Assembly: GCF_033807575.1 (NCBI RefSeq)
Contig: NC_084706.1
Span: forward strand, 24,342,725-24,406,724
Source: Cydia pomonella
Taxonomy: Eukaryota > Arthropoda > Insecta > Lepidoptera > Tortricidae
DNA length: 64,000 nt
Reading direction: 5' to 3'
How positions within the stretch are numbered: the stretch's first letter is position 1; each line of letters opens with the position of its first letter. This document shows, piece by piece, positions 12,223 to 22,161 of this stretch. The position numbers and the translations under genes were made by a program. The notes beneath the pieces are model-generated. The model saw only the letters and a program-made list of their open reading frames with translations. It ran no database searches and was not told the DNA's origin.

Positions 12223-12394
12223 ATTATGATAGGACTCTCTCACCAGTACTTATCAGTAAAGGAAGACCACTATCCGAGACCTGAAGAGTTTATTCCCGAA
12301 AGATGGTTGGTAGACAAGCATGATCCCCTTTATCACGGCAACACACATCCTTTTGTAACCAGCCCTTTTGGATTTGGAGTAAGGATGTGCATTG
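12223..12394 (+). CDS. Cytochrome P450, penultimate exon (PERF to haem loop)
   Basis: The exon begins after TTTCTAG and ends ATTG/GTAAGC, splitting a glycine codon. It encodes SHQYLSVKEDHYPRPEEFIP, then ERWL (the PERF-type arginine), and ends in the haem-binding loop PFGFGVRMCIG, which has F-x-x-G-x-R-x-C-x-G with its cysteine ligand. Its frame joins the exon ending at 11711 in phase 0 and the exon at 13101 in phase 1. All catalytic motifs visible here are intact, so this part is not obviously decayed. Confidence 0.8.
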
Positions 12395-12659
12395 GTAAGC
12401 TTGTATTCCCTTCGACTTAGTACGCTGCTAAAGCCCGACCAGAAATATATGATCATTGTCAAGAGGGCGCTGTTATTCTGAGGGTGACAGTTCAGTTTAG
12501 TATGAAAAATTTAGTTCAAATGAAATCCCGCAATATGGCGCGTGATCATTTATTACTGGTTAAGCTTTAGTTATCTCCTTAAGGAGCCAGGGCTAATCTC
12601 CTCCTTGTAACTTACCTCCATTGAGGTGGAGATGTGAGGAGACGTGCGGGAGTTGGTTG

Positions 12660-12880
12660 GTTGGTTGTTGATTCCCGTAAGTCTCCTCTTATTTCCGCTT
12701 ATATCGAGCAACGACTGCCATATGATCTTTTGATCTTGAGTGAGACTTAGACCTGTTGGGGTTAGTGCAGTTTCCTCACTTCTACCTAAAGCAACAGGTA
12801 GCTAATAAGTTTAATAAACTCATCAGTACGGTATTGAGAGCTGCAGTCCTTAATGCTAGGCCACTATCCCTTTCCCTACA
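12660..12880 (-). mobile_element. Degenerate family-A SINE in the P450 intron
   Basis: Within the intron 12395-13100. Pieces CGACTGCCATATGATC, GTTGGGGTTAGTGCAGTTTC and a final GCTAGGCCACT follow the order seen in the family-A SINEs on the minus strand, but the tRNA-like head is badly eroded. Confidence 0.5.
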
Positions 12881-13100
12881 TAAGGAGTGCACCATCACGT
12901 ATTATATTTCCGTCTTTCTCTTCTGCCTCGGTCAGTAGGATTCCCATTTCATGCACAAGGCGTGGTTTTTTTTTAATTGAGAAATTTTAACAAATGTAGG
13001 AAGACGTGAAAATACGTACTTAGAATTCCTATAATCTCGTGTGTGTATCACTTTTTGCCTTCAACTTGGTACAAATAAAATGCAGGTTTTTCTGTTTCAG

Positions 13101-13252
13101 GCCGACGTATAGCCGAGTTAGAGTTAGAAACTTTCATATCCAAAGTTGTGGAGAACTTTCAAATAGGCTGGAAAGGAGGACCCATTCAAGTTTCCGGCAC
13201 TTCGCTTAATTATATAACTGGGCCTTTTAATTTAATTTTTAATGACATATAG
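13101..13252 (+). CDS. Cytochrome P450, last exon
   Basis: Begins after CTGTTTCAG, completes the glycine split at 12394, and reads RRIAELELETFISKVVENFQ to a TAG at 13250-13252. R-R-x-A-E-L-E is the L helix directly after the haem cysteine, and the exon closes with F-N-L-I-F-N-D-I. The three exons give 178 residues, about the last third of a usual ~500-residue P450. The splice phases agree, which argues for a real gene, even though the 5' portion is not seen. Confidence 0.75.
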
Positions 13253-13544
13253 AAAAGTACTCGTGGAAGCCGGTTTTTCCAAACCGTTATCATGTACTTG
13301 GCGCAAAACCTTTTAATTTCAGTGTCGTTCGTAAAACCGTTATTTTTAAGTCGGGTTTTACCGTTATTATTAACCGGTTTAGAACAATAAAAACCGGTTT
13401 CTTCCTATGTCGGAGTCTTTGTTTACGCGATGCCAGTACACCACCAGGCAGGCTGGCCGTCTTGACTCTAGTCGCTTGTCGAATTAAAGGTGTAACAGTG
13501 TGACAGCGACAAGGTGTAACAGCGCGGCTTACGTGGGCGAATGC
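13253..13544. other. Non-coding, repeated AACCGGTTT-type motifs
   Basis: Directly after the P450 stop, AAACCGTT, TTAACCGGTTTAG and AAACCGGTTT recur in both orientations between 13270 and 13400. This may be a remnant DNA-transposon end; I cannot name it. No clear polyadenylation signal was chosen for the P450. Confidence 0.4.
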
Positions 13545-13820
13545 GATCCGGCGCGGCGTGGCGCGGCGCGGCAGCCCAACGGCATCGGCATTTGGAGATC
13601 GCCCACGTAGGACACTTCCACAACCGCCCCGCGCCGCTTCGCGCTCGCGAGTTATTCGCTCAGGTAAGACACTGCCTAACGGCGCGGCGGGGCGGCCCAC
13701 GGCATTCGCGTTCGCAACGAGATCGCCCACGTAGGACACTTCTATAGGTTTCAAAGGATTGATTCACCCGCGCCGCGCTTCGCGTTCACGAGTTGTTCGC
13801 TTACGTAAGCCGCTGCGTAA
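13545..13820. repeat. GC-rich tandem duplication (~130 bp x 2)
   Basis: Two consecutive units each run from a GGCGCGGCG cluster, through CCCACGGCAT (or CCAACGGCAT) and GAGATCGCCCACGTAGGACA, to CGCGCCGC and GAGTTRTTCGCT. The second unit has an insertion of about 28 bp near 13741-13768. The patch is strikingly GC- and CpG-rich against the AT-rich surroundings. Confidence 0.75.
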
Positions 13821-14044
13821 TAGTGTAAATAGTAATAAATATTAAATAAAATAATGGTGTCGCATAAACTGTTGTGTTATTTTTGGACCTCCTTCATCTC
13901 TAGTCAGACTTCTACACGGTGTTTTATTAAGGTCCGTTAACTTCGGCGAATAGCTAAGTACATTTCAGGAAACTGAAAGGCGTTTCTAATTATTTATTTT
14001 TATATATTTTTTTTTTTGTTTGTAAAAAGTAATTAAATAGCGTT

Positions 14045-14049
14045 GTTGT
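14045..14049. repeat. Target-site duplication of the Ty3/gypsy element (left)
   Basis: GTTGT immediately outside the left LTR; the same 5 bp follow the right LTR at 18993-18997. Confidence 0.75.
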
Positions 14050-14171
14050 TATTGTGTTTAGGATTTAATTACAATTAAAACACTCGGATAGCCAAGTAAC
14101 GGTCATGTATTTCACGGCAAACTGTCATTTACATATTTTTATGAGCTACCTACATTTACCAAAATACTACA
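14050..14171 (-). repeat. 3' LTR of Ty3/gypsy element
   Basis: 122 bp, identical to 18871-18992. Read on the minus strand it begins TGTAGTATTTTGG and ends CCTAAACACAATA. The last 3 bp (ATA) extend beyond a TG...CA boundary but are shared by both copies, and including them gives the perfect 5-bp target duplication. Confidence 0.95.
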
Positions 14172-14182
14172 ATCCCTCCACC
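14172..14182 (-). other. Polypurine tract
   Basis: GGTGGAGGGAT on the minus strand, directly 5' of the 3' LTR, where plus-strand DNA synthesis is primed in LTR elements. Confidence 0.75.
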
Positions 14183-14519
14183 AATATTTATCCAAACAAT
14201 GTACTTATTTAGATTTTAAAGTGTAATAAACAACAATAGTAAATTATTGCCAAAAAACTAACAAACAATAAGGCCATACATATCGCCTTCTATACCCTCC
14301 CCCAACAATTATAATACTAGTGGAAGTTTTTAAACCTATGTAATTTTCAACCCAATCGAATGTTAAGACATGGCTCAGATTTGGTTGGCAAGATTCTAGA
14401 AATAAATTACAAAGAAAGAAACTTCAACACTTAAAAAAAAAATTAGTCATGGTACTCAAACACTAGAGAATACATTGATTACCTACTTAGTACACCCAGT
14501 TTTATAATTCAGAGGTACA
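14183..14519 (-). other. 3' untranslated part of the retrotransposon
   Basis: Between the gag-pol stop at 14520 and the polypurine tract. AT-rich, no second ORF and no env-like sequence. Confidence 0.7.
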
Positions 14520-17500
14520 TTAAATTTTATAATTAACGTCCTTGTTCCTAGTACTCCTTATTGGCCGTTGCCGCCTGTTGTCTAAGACAAGGCCATGACT
14601 TTCTGTCGGAGAGCCTGGCTCAACACTGTTGTCGTCTACTTCCATAACCTCCAACGGGCAATCTGACGACATTATTCTATCTGTGTCCTCTTCTACTGAT
14701 TGTCTGTTCGGCGAGCTGACAGATGAACTGACACTCTCAAAAGATGTGTCCGGAGACCTCTCGTGGGGATTTGGTACGCCGCGCTCCACCTGCTCGACAG
14801 CATCTTGCTCTTCCGACAGAGGAACGTCGATTGGCGCGTCCTCGACGTTGTCGCCATGGGGGCCGTCGTCGTTTTGTAATGTCGGAATGTCGCCCTCGCA
14901 ATCTGACTCGTTGGTGGAGTCACAGCCTTTGTAATGTAACAATTGATCGACATGTTTCTTTACTTTTACTTTCAAGTCCGTTATTTTTACGATATACATT
15001 CTGGATCCCACTTTATTTTCAATAGTACCTCTTTTCCATGTATACTTCGTACCATTCTTAAAAAATGATTTTACTAAAACATCATCACCCCGTTTAAAAT
15101 TACATTGTCTCTGCCCGCCGTATTGTTTACATTGTGAGATCTGTTTGGAGATAACATTGTGATTAGCCGAGGAAGCCAATGACAACGGAAGGCATGAAGT
15201 CTGGGCGTCGGCGTCGGCGCCGGCGTGAGAATCGGCGTCGGCGCCGCGCGGCGCACGCAGCAAGTCGTGTCGAGAGCGTAACGATCGGCCTAGCAACAGC
15301 TGAGCCGGTGAGAATCCAGTGGTACAATGAACCGAGTTCCTGTAGTCAAACAATAACTTGCTTAATTTAATATTGAAAATTGACTGAGAAGGATTTTGCG
15401 CAAGTATTGCCTTTATGCCTTTTTTTACGAATTTAACACTATTTTCGGCCTGACCGTTCGAATTTGGGTGATAAGGTGCAATAGTTAAATGTTTAATCTC
15501 ATTTACAGTGCAAAATTCTGTAAACAACGTAGAACAAAAATTTGAGGCATTATCTGTAACCAGGGTGCGAACTAGTCCAAATCTACTAAACATGTCTGCT
15601 AATTTCATAATTACACTAGCGGTGTCCGTCTGTGTCATTACATAACACTCGACCCACTTGGAATGCGCATCTACGGCGATAAGGAACTGCCGACCCTGCA
15701 CCGCGCACATGTCCAGGTGCACGCGCTCCCAGCGTGCCGGGTACGGCCACGAAACTAGTGGGGACCGCGCCGGAGCGTTTCTTAGTGTAATACACACACT
15801 ACATGACCCAATTTTTTGTTCAATGTGCTGGTCTATATTAGGCCACCACATTCGTTTCCTAGCTTCAGATTTAGTTTTCACTACACCGAGATGAGAATCA
15901 TGCAACTCATTCAAAAGTTGCTCCCGAAAAATTGAAGGTATGACTACTTTATGGCCGCGCAAAATACAGCCTTCTTCCAAGGTCAACTCTGTACGACAGT
16001 TAAAAAACACTTTTAAATCATTATCCTTGAATTTTCGTGGCCACCCCTTTTCTATATAGGACTTAACGCGCAACAATACTGTATCTTTATTTGTTGCTAA
16101 ACAAATATCTTTCGCCGTAACTGGTTTTAATGAATCTGATATAAAGTTTATGTACGTTGCTCGATCAACTATATCTCCTTCGGGACACCCTTGCGTTTCA
16201 TCAACGGTGGCCCTAGACAAGTAATCAGCAACGTTGTGTTCGCTTTTTACGTATTCGATCTGATAGTTATAAGCCGACAGAAAGATAGCATAACGCTGCA
16301 ATCGATTTGCTGCTAATTCGGGAACACCTTTTTTGGATCCAAAAATTGCTACCAAAGGTTTGTGGTCCGTTCTTAAAACAAAAGGCACCGATCTGCCGTA
16401 CAAATAATAATGGAATTTTTTTATTCCAAATATGAGCGATGCCGCTTCTTTTTGTATCTGAGCATAGTTCTTTTCGCTGGGCGTGAGCGAGCGGGAGGCA
16501 TAAGCGACGACGCGCTCGGAGCCGTCCGGCTGTTTTTGAGCCAAAATAGCCCCTAAAGCCGCCGGTCCGGCATCCGTAGTCAAAATCGTGACATAGTCCG
16601 GGTTGTAGTGCGCTAAGACTCGCTCGCTCGCTAACTCCTCCTTTATTCTCACAAACGACTCCTCTTGCTCCACGCCCCAATACCACTTTACATCTTTTTT
16701 TAGCAACGCATACAAAGGGTTTAAAATACCCGAGGCATTAGGTACGAATGTTCGGTAGTAATTTAGCAAGCCAAGAAAAGATTGCAGCTCAGATACGTTT
16801 TTTGGACTTTTAGAATTAAGAATTGCCTGTACTTTATTTTTGGATTTATGTAATCCATGTTTATCGATTACAAACCCTAAGTATTCCACAGAATTTCTAA
16901 ATAACTCGCATTTATCCTGCTTTAAACACAAACCGGCGTCACTAAGTCGACTGAGGACTTGCTCGAGCCTCTCGACGTGTATTTTTCGGGTCGGTCCAGT
17001 TATAAGCACATCGTCGAGAAAAATGCATATTCCGTCGATTCCCGACAGTAATTTTTCGATTATTTGCTGAAAAATACATGGCGCGGAGGATAAGCCAAAA
17101 ACGAGGCGTGTATAGCAATAAAGCCCTTTGTGTGTGTTTATACACGTCAATTTCTTTGATGCCTCATCCAGCTCACACTGGTTGTATGCCCTAGATAAAT
17201 CCAATTTCGAGAATTCTTCCCCCCCATGTAACCTAGAAAATAGGTCTTCGATACGCGGCAGTGGATAATTATCGATAAACAATGCTTTATTTAAAGTCAC
17301 GGAATAGTCGCCGCAAATTCGTATATTGCCGTCGGGCCGTAAAACAGGGACAATGGGTGTCGCCATATCGGAATGACTAACCTTTTCCAAAATACCTAAA
17401 TCAACCAACCTGTTCAGTTCCTCCTCGACTTTAGGTTTTAAAGCCAAGGGCACGGTTCGAGGTTTAAAAAATTTAAATTGCGCATCCTCTTTTAGTTTCA

Positions 17501-18803
17501 AATTTATTTTGTATTTATTGAACCGGCCTAACTCATTAGAAAAAACATTCGAATATTTATTCTTTAACGACCTAATGACGTCATCCTCGCTATTCAAATG
17601 ATTACAATTCCTGCTGCACAGATGTAAATCGAACTTGCTAATAAAATCTCTTCCTAACAAAATTGGCTGATCTGCTGTATCCTCGATAATAAACATATCA
17701 ATCTCCTCTGTTCTATTTTCAAAAGAAATCGGTAATAAAACTCGGCCTAAAGGAAATATTTTGCTTCCGTTATAACAGTTTAATCGTACATTGGATCTCT
17801 TTAAGGCATATTTTCCTTTAAATAACGCGTTAAAAACACTAACGGGAAGCACTGAAACAGCGCTTCCGCTATCTACCTCGCATAATACACTCTCGTTAGC
17901 CATCGACACCACCTGCTGCATAGGTTCGCCGTTATCACATCTGATACTATATAAATAAACATCTACGATACCTTCATGTATGTCATCGGTTTCCTCAGCA
18001 ATGTAGTTGAACTTTTTATCACTCATTTTACACATCCTACTTAGGTGTCCTTTAGTGTTGCACTTTTTACACGAATAATTAACGTAACGGCACTTGTCCT
18101 TAGTGTGGTTTTTGTATCCGCATATTGCACAAGCTTGCCTTGTATTATTACTATTATTAGTGTTATTTGGTTGGGATGGCGAGACACTCGCGCGCACTGC
18201 GAACACCTCGCCGCCGCCGATTCCCGCCGCTGCCTGCCTAGATGAACCGGTTGCCTGCAGGCCCTGCCGGGCGCTGCGAGTTGCCTGCGCCAGATGTAAT
18301 GCTTTACTAAAAGTCAGCTTGTCGACGCTCTCCGCAAACAACTTCTCTCGTTCTTTAGCGTTCTCGAGCCCGAGAACGAAACGATCCCTTAGCGCTGTGT
18401 CGAGCTCCGTCGTAAACCCGCAGAACTGTGCCAAACTTCGCACTCGCGCTGCCCACTCCCCTAGATCTTCACCGGTTCGTTGCTCCGCTTTATAAAATTT
18501 GTATCGTTCAGCAAACGAACACTTAGGTGACTCAAAATGAGCATCCAGCTTTTCTAGGAGGGTAGAATATTCAATGGTGTTCAGCGTTTTTGGAAACACC
18601 AAATCTTTTGCAACGCGGTAGGTTTCTTCCACAAACGTCGTAAGGAGTATGGAACGCCGCTTTGTGCCCGCTTTGTCGGTGGTGTCCGTCAAATCATTTG
18701 CAAAACACATTGCTTCAAACCGCTCCTTAAAAATCCTCCATTCTTGCGCGTTGTGGTCGAACGTGAGATTGCCGCCATAAATCACGTTAGAGCTCACCGC
18801 CAT
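14520..18803 (-). CDS. Retrotransposon gag-pol polyprotein (gag, PR, RT, RNase H, IN)
   Basis: 1427 codons starting at ATG 18803; the open frame continues upstream only to a TTG, so this is the first methionine. Order: capsid-like gag; two CCHC knuckles near residues 225-258; aspartic protease with DSGSAV near 311; reverse transcriptase with YPLP, the KLDLSRAY block and catalytic FLDD at about 595-598; RNase H with TTDAGPAALG and TDHKPL; integrase with a zinc-binding H-D-S-H...C-x2-C and a D,D-35-E triad at about 1031, 1084 and 1120; then a charged tail. Every catalytic residue I checked is present and no stop or frameshift interrupts. It would copy and insert the element through an RNA intermediate. 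gag and pol are fused without a visible frameshift site, so how their ratio is set is unclear. Confidence 0.95.
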   Translation of the reverse strand: MAVSSNVIYGGNLTFDHNAQEWRIFKERFEAMCFANDLTDTTDKAGTKRRSILLTTFVEETYRVAKDLVFPKTLNTIEYSTLLEKLDAHFESPKCSFAERYKFYKAEQRTGEDLGEWAARVRSLAQFCGFTTELDTALRDRFVLGLENAKEREKLFAESVDKLTFSKALHLAQATRSARQGLQATGSSRQAAAGIGGGEVFAVRASVSPSQPNNTNNSNNTRQACAICGYKNHTKDKCRYVNYSCKKCNTKGHLSRMCKMSDKKFNYIAEETDDIHEGIVDVYLYSIRCDNGEPMQQVVSMANESVLCEVDSGSAVSVLPVSVFNALFKGKYALKRSNVRLNCYNGSKIFPLGRVLLPISFENRTEEIDMFIIEDTADQPILLGRDFISKFDLHLCSRNCNHLNSEDDVIRSLKNKYSNVFSNELGRFNKYKINLKLKEDAQFKFFKPRTVPLALKPKVEEELNRLVDLGILEKVSHSDMATPIVPVLRPDGNIRICGDYSVTLNKALFIDNYPLPRIEDLFSRLHGGEEFSKLDLSRAYNQCELDEASKKLTCINTHKGLYCYTRLVFGLSSAPCIFQQIIEKLLSGIDGICIFLDDVLITGPTRKIHVERLEQVLSRLSDAGLCLKQDKCELFRNSVEYLGFVIDKHGLHKSKNKVQAILNSKSPKNVSELQSFLGLLNYYRTFVPNASGILNPLYALLKKDVKWYWGVEQEESFVRIKEELASERVLAHYNPDYVTILTTDAGPAALGAILAQKQPDGSERVVAYASRSLTPSEKNYAQIQKEAASLIFGIKKFHYYLYGRSVPFVLRTDHKPLVAIFGSKKGVPELAANRLQRYAIFLSAYNYQIEYVKSEHNVADYLSRATVDETQGCPEGDIVDRATYINFISDSLKPVTAKDICLATNKDTVLLRVKSYIEKGWPRKFKDNDLKVFFNCRTELTLEEGCILRGHKVVIPSIFREQLLNELHDSHLGVVKTKSEARKRMWWPNIDQHIEQKIGSCSVCITLRNAPARSPLVSWPYPARWERVHLDMCAVQGRQFLIAVDAHSKWVECYVMTQTDTASVIMKLADMFSRFGLVRTLVTDNASNFCSTLFTEFCTVNEIKHLTIAPYHPNSNGQAENSVKFVKKGIKAILAQNPSQSIFNIKLSKLLFDYRNSVHCTTGFSPAQLLLGRSLRSRHDLLRAPRGADADSHAGADADAQTSCLPLSLASSANHNVISKQISQCKQYGGQRQCNFKRGDDVLVKSFFKNGTKYTWKRGTIENKVGSRMYIVKITDLKVKVKKHVDQLLHYKGCDSTNESDCEGDIPTLQNDDGPHGDNVEDAPIDVPLSEEQDAVEQVERGVPNPHERSPDTSFESVSSSVSSPNRQSVEEDTDRIMSSDCPLEVMEVDDNSVEPGSPTESHGLVLDNRRQRPIRSTRNKDVNYKI

Positions 18804-18850
18804 CGTGTTTAACAATTATTGCACTAGTTTAACACTTATTTAAACGCGTT

Positions 18851-18868
18851 AGGTACTTCTCGTCGCCA
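18851..18868 (-). other. Candidate tRNA primer-binding site
   Basis: Minus strand, 2 bases inside the 5' LTR: TGGCGACGAGAAGTACC. The TGG start fits pairing with a tRNA CCA end. I did not identify the tRNA. Confidence 0.6.
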
Positions 18869-18870
18869 AA

Positions 18871-18992
18871 TATTGTGTTTAGGATTTAATTACAATTAAA
18901 ACACTCGGATAGCCAAGTAACGGTCATGTATTTCACGGCAAACTGTCATTTACATATTTTTATGAGCTACCTACATTTACCAAAATACTACA
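18871..18992 (-). repeat. 5' LTR of Ty3/gypsy element
   Basis: 122 bp identical to the 3' LTR at 14050-14171; followed outside by GTTGT (18993-18997), matching the other flank. Confidence 0.95.
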
Positions 18993-18997
18993 GTTGT

Positions 18998-19796
18998 AGA
19001 GTCTGTTCGGAAAGAGAAGAGTTGTGGAATGTATGGGGCCCGATATGTATGATACAAAAGATGAGGCTTGATGCGACGCAACGTTCCATGGTCGCAGCCG
19101 GCCCGCGGCCCCATTACGAGTATTGAAAGTTAGTCGTGACTCGGATGTCGCACTACACAGAAAATAATTAACAATATCGACATGATATGATTCACTATAT
19201 CCACTTTAGGATTAGAAAAAAAGATAAACAATCTTGATGTGACTCTTTGTTGAAAAACGCTTTGATTAAGATTAACAGAAATAATCGTCTATTTCAATTA
19301 ATTAAAGTGTTTTTTTGTAAACCGAGCGTAATAACTGTCATTACTACTGAATAACTTTTTAAAAATGTTTTTTAAACTGTAATTGCAAGCACAAGCGAAT
19401 GAAACTTCATTACCCAGCTCATTCATTCCTCTTTCTCAAATTAAATGCACACTAAATCATTTTATTGGACGAGTTTGTTCAGGACTTTCATTTTTATGAG
19501 GTTTGAGTCAGATATCGTTAAATGCACTCGCGTGGTAAATGCAGAATGCAATTTCATTGCCATTTTACCGCTTGCTTTTTATGTCATATTTCTACCTGAC
19601 ATTGGTTTCAACTGTTGTTACTTGAGAGTACGTCTGAATGTCTGTCAAGTTAGACCAGTTTGACAGCACTGGCTTCCCTCGAATGCAGCTGCCCATATTT
19701 CTAATTAATATATATATTATTAAATATATATATATTATTTAATTTTTTAATTTTTTTTGGTTAATTAAATTAATTATTTAGAGAAGATTGTAAAGT
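18998..19796. other. Intergenic, no gene seen
   Basis: No coding motif. A TATATATATTATT-type low-complexity patch lies at 19705-19760. Confidence 0.5.
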
Positions 19797-19937
19797 CGCC
19801 ATCAGATATATCAGAGGGGCCGAGGTGCTCGAAAATATCTGAACACGCACTCTAGCGCCTTGATAATAAAGGCGTGTGCAGATATTTGTGAGCACTTTGG
19901 CCGCTCCGATATATCTGATGATTCTGATGGCGGCTAC
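19797..19937. mobile_element. Palindromic MITE, family A (copy 2)
   Basis: Begins GTCGCCATCAGATATATC and ends GATATATCTGATG...GGCGGC, with the same AATATCTGAACACGC stem as the 2.2-kb copy. A short extra GATTCTGATGG near the right end looks like a small tandem slip. Confidence 0.8.
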
Positions 19938-20771
19938 CACGACGCCTAAAGCGTGAATACAACTAAAGTCTCTAATTTAGTTTTGTGATTAAGGACAATG
20001 TGGCCGAATACGTCATAGGGGAAATTCCGTACACGAGCGTTTTTTTTAAATAATCGAACTCAATTGATAATTCCATAGACAAAGTAGCGATTGCTTTTAG
20101 TTTCAGCAATCAAAAGCAGATGGTTTTTTCCTACGGTTGAATAAAAATAAACATACGCTCGTGTATGTAATCTCTCTCTCGTCCCTACGACGGATTTGGC
20201 CGCATCAACCATTCTCCTCGTTTGTAGTGATTACCCGCTTTAGGCTAGAGGGTAAGACCGAGCCGTTTTTGGAGTGTCTTTTTTTTTAAATTTATATCTA
20301 TTATATACAAAATGACGCAGTCCTTTTATCGTACATTGGAGTTCGATAATTCTGTAGCACATTTTTTTTGTCGCTGGAAAAAATGACTAAAAGTTTTTAT
20401 ATTGTTGGATATTCTGTATACTGTGCCATAGACCTCTGGAGCTTTTAGCGTTATTAACACTCTGTTTACCGGCCCTAACGGCTATGGGTTTTTCCTTTCG
20501 TCTCTCAGGCTACACATTTGTTATTTCCAATTTTCGATGCCCATTGAAATTCTGCTTTGCTTGAATATTTTTGCGGCTGCGGCTTTTTTCTCGTTCGATA
20601 TGAAACAAATACATAGGTTAGCAATTAATAACAAAACTTTCGTGAGACACAGACATATTAAATATGTTACAACGGGTCACTCACGTATTTTAAGTCAAAA
20701 ACGCTGGACATGTTTCACTCCGTTCCCAAACGTTAAACGTTAAAATACGTCTGAGACCTGAACCCCTAGTG

Positions 20772-20938
20772 CAGTGGTGGGCAAACTTTCTTCATGGGGG
20801 GCCAGAAAGTTTAAGACATTACAGAGGAGGGTCAGAATTGCAGCATTAATGCATTTTTATTATTTCGCGGGTCATATCCCTACAAATTATTTCGAAGGAC
20901 CGAGGCGGGCCGGATAAAATCCTATCGCGGGCCGAAAC
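20772..20938 (+). mobile_element. hAT-like transposon end (fragment)
   Basis: Begins CAGTGGTGGGCAAACTTTC and continues into GGGCC...GCGGGCCGGATAAAATCC. CAG-x-GGTGGGCAA termini are typical of hAT-derived non-autonomous elements. It ends where the MITE at 20941 begins; no matching right terminus was found. Confidence 0.5.
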
Positions 20939-20940
20939 TG

Positions 20941-21086
20941 GTGTATATTTATTCGATAGCATGACGGGATTTTGAATTTTCCAAAACGTCCCTCTTGCTT
21001 GTCGCGCTGTTTCTAAAACTCATACAAAATGAGACTTAATGCAAACGCGTACATATGTCATGTTTCGCTATCGAATAAATTTACAC
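20941..21086. mobile_element. MITE with 20-bp inverted termini
   Basis: GTGTATATTTATTCGATAGC at the left and its reverse complement at 21067-21086 with one mismatch. The 146-bp unit is non-coding and directly abuts the hAT-like piece. Confidence 0.75.
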
Positions 21087-22021
21087 TACGGGTACCGTTG
21101 TAACATATTTAAATACATAGGTGGGGAAAAGGCGGGAACAGTAGCTCAGCTCAAACAGTAGTGACTCATTCGCCTAAATATCGCTCTAAAAGGGTATTCA
21201 TCCTTACTTGTCCTATCATGTAACATGTAATCAAACACTTCTCGAAGACATTATCACACTTTTCTCTGGAATAACACAACAACAAAACTTTAAAATACAT
21301 TTAGGTGCTTTTGGAATGCGCTCCCGCCATTGCCATCTGTATTCCCTGATAAATATGACATGTTGTATGGACCGTTACAAATCTGACTAATAAATTTTGT
21401 ATGGAAAATTAAGGCAAAACGAGTACATTTTTTTTTAAACCCCCATAGGAATAAAACAGGCTACATTTTAGATTAATTTCTTTTGTAAAATAAAATTCCA
21501 TTTTAACTACTTTCATAAAAAAGTATTACTTTCTTTTTTGAATTTAGAATCTTGACGTCTTTAATTAAAGTTAAAAGTAAGTCTTGGCATAAAGCCTTTA
21601 TAAGGGCCTCTGGGACTCAGGAGGATAAATGTTCTGTTATTCAAAACAAGATTTTAATCCCTTATTTATGTACCAGCCTGTATATTCACAGTGCTTTTGA
21701 TATTAAAACGTTCGCATTTAACATTTAACAAATTCTGCTTTCTAATACATACATTTCACATAATTATAACGTAAACAAACAGAACGGAGTTAGGGGGCGA
21801 GAACCCGAGGTCAGAATTATGAGAAATATTTGGATAAACATGTCGAATCCACGGAGTAGAAAAATAGGCAGAGGTTATCTCATATTACGGGCTAAGCACG
21901 TACTATTCACCATGCCTGTCACGTTCTAACAAGTAAGTGCGATAGTGACAGACATAGTGAAGGTGATATGAATGCAACCATGTTGCCACGGCTCAACTTA
22001 TACTTATTAATTGTAGATACA
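21087..22021. other. Intergenic, no gene seen
   Basis: AT-rich. Short open frames (for example 21208-21390) have no motif. Confidence 0.5.
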
Positions 22022-22133
22022 GAGGGCCTACCGCGAACCACGTTCGACATGTTGCCTCCCTGTCTCACCTACGTACGAATTTACAAGTGCGACAGAGAGG
22101 CAACACGTCGAACGTGGTTCGCGGTAGGCCCTC
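22022..22133. mobile_element. Foldback palindrome with 43-bp arms
   Basis: Left arm 22022-22064 starts GAGGGCCTACCGCGAACCAC; right arm 22091-22133 is its reverse complement with 2 mismatches in 43. The 26-bp loop is CTCACCTACG-rich. A diverged half copy starts at 53043. Confidence 0.85.
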
Positions 22134-22161
22134 AGATGTTAATCACAATGATGATCAACTC

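Larger units (their letters stand above)
14050..18992 (-). mobile_element. Full-length Ty3/gypsy-type LTR retrotransposon
   Basis: A 4943-bp element in minus orientation: 5' LTR 18871-18992, primer-binding region just left of 18870, one gag-pol ORF (14520-18803), a purine tract at 14172-14182, and 3' LTR 14050-14171. The LTRs are base-for-base identical over 122 bp and a GTTGT duplication flanks the element, so the insertion is recent. There is no env-like frame. Very short LTRs, a fused gag-pol and the FLDD RT motif suggest the Mag lineage of Metaviridae; that placement is inference. Confidence 0.95.

Noticed and set aside
14629..18495. Several open frames antisense or out of frame to gag-pol
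   Set aside because: They lie wholly within the gag-pol coding strand's shadow and show no motif of their own.
18804..18815. Extending gag-pol upstream to 18815
   Set aside because: That codon is TTG; the first ATG is at 18803, and nothing supports a non-ATG start.
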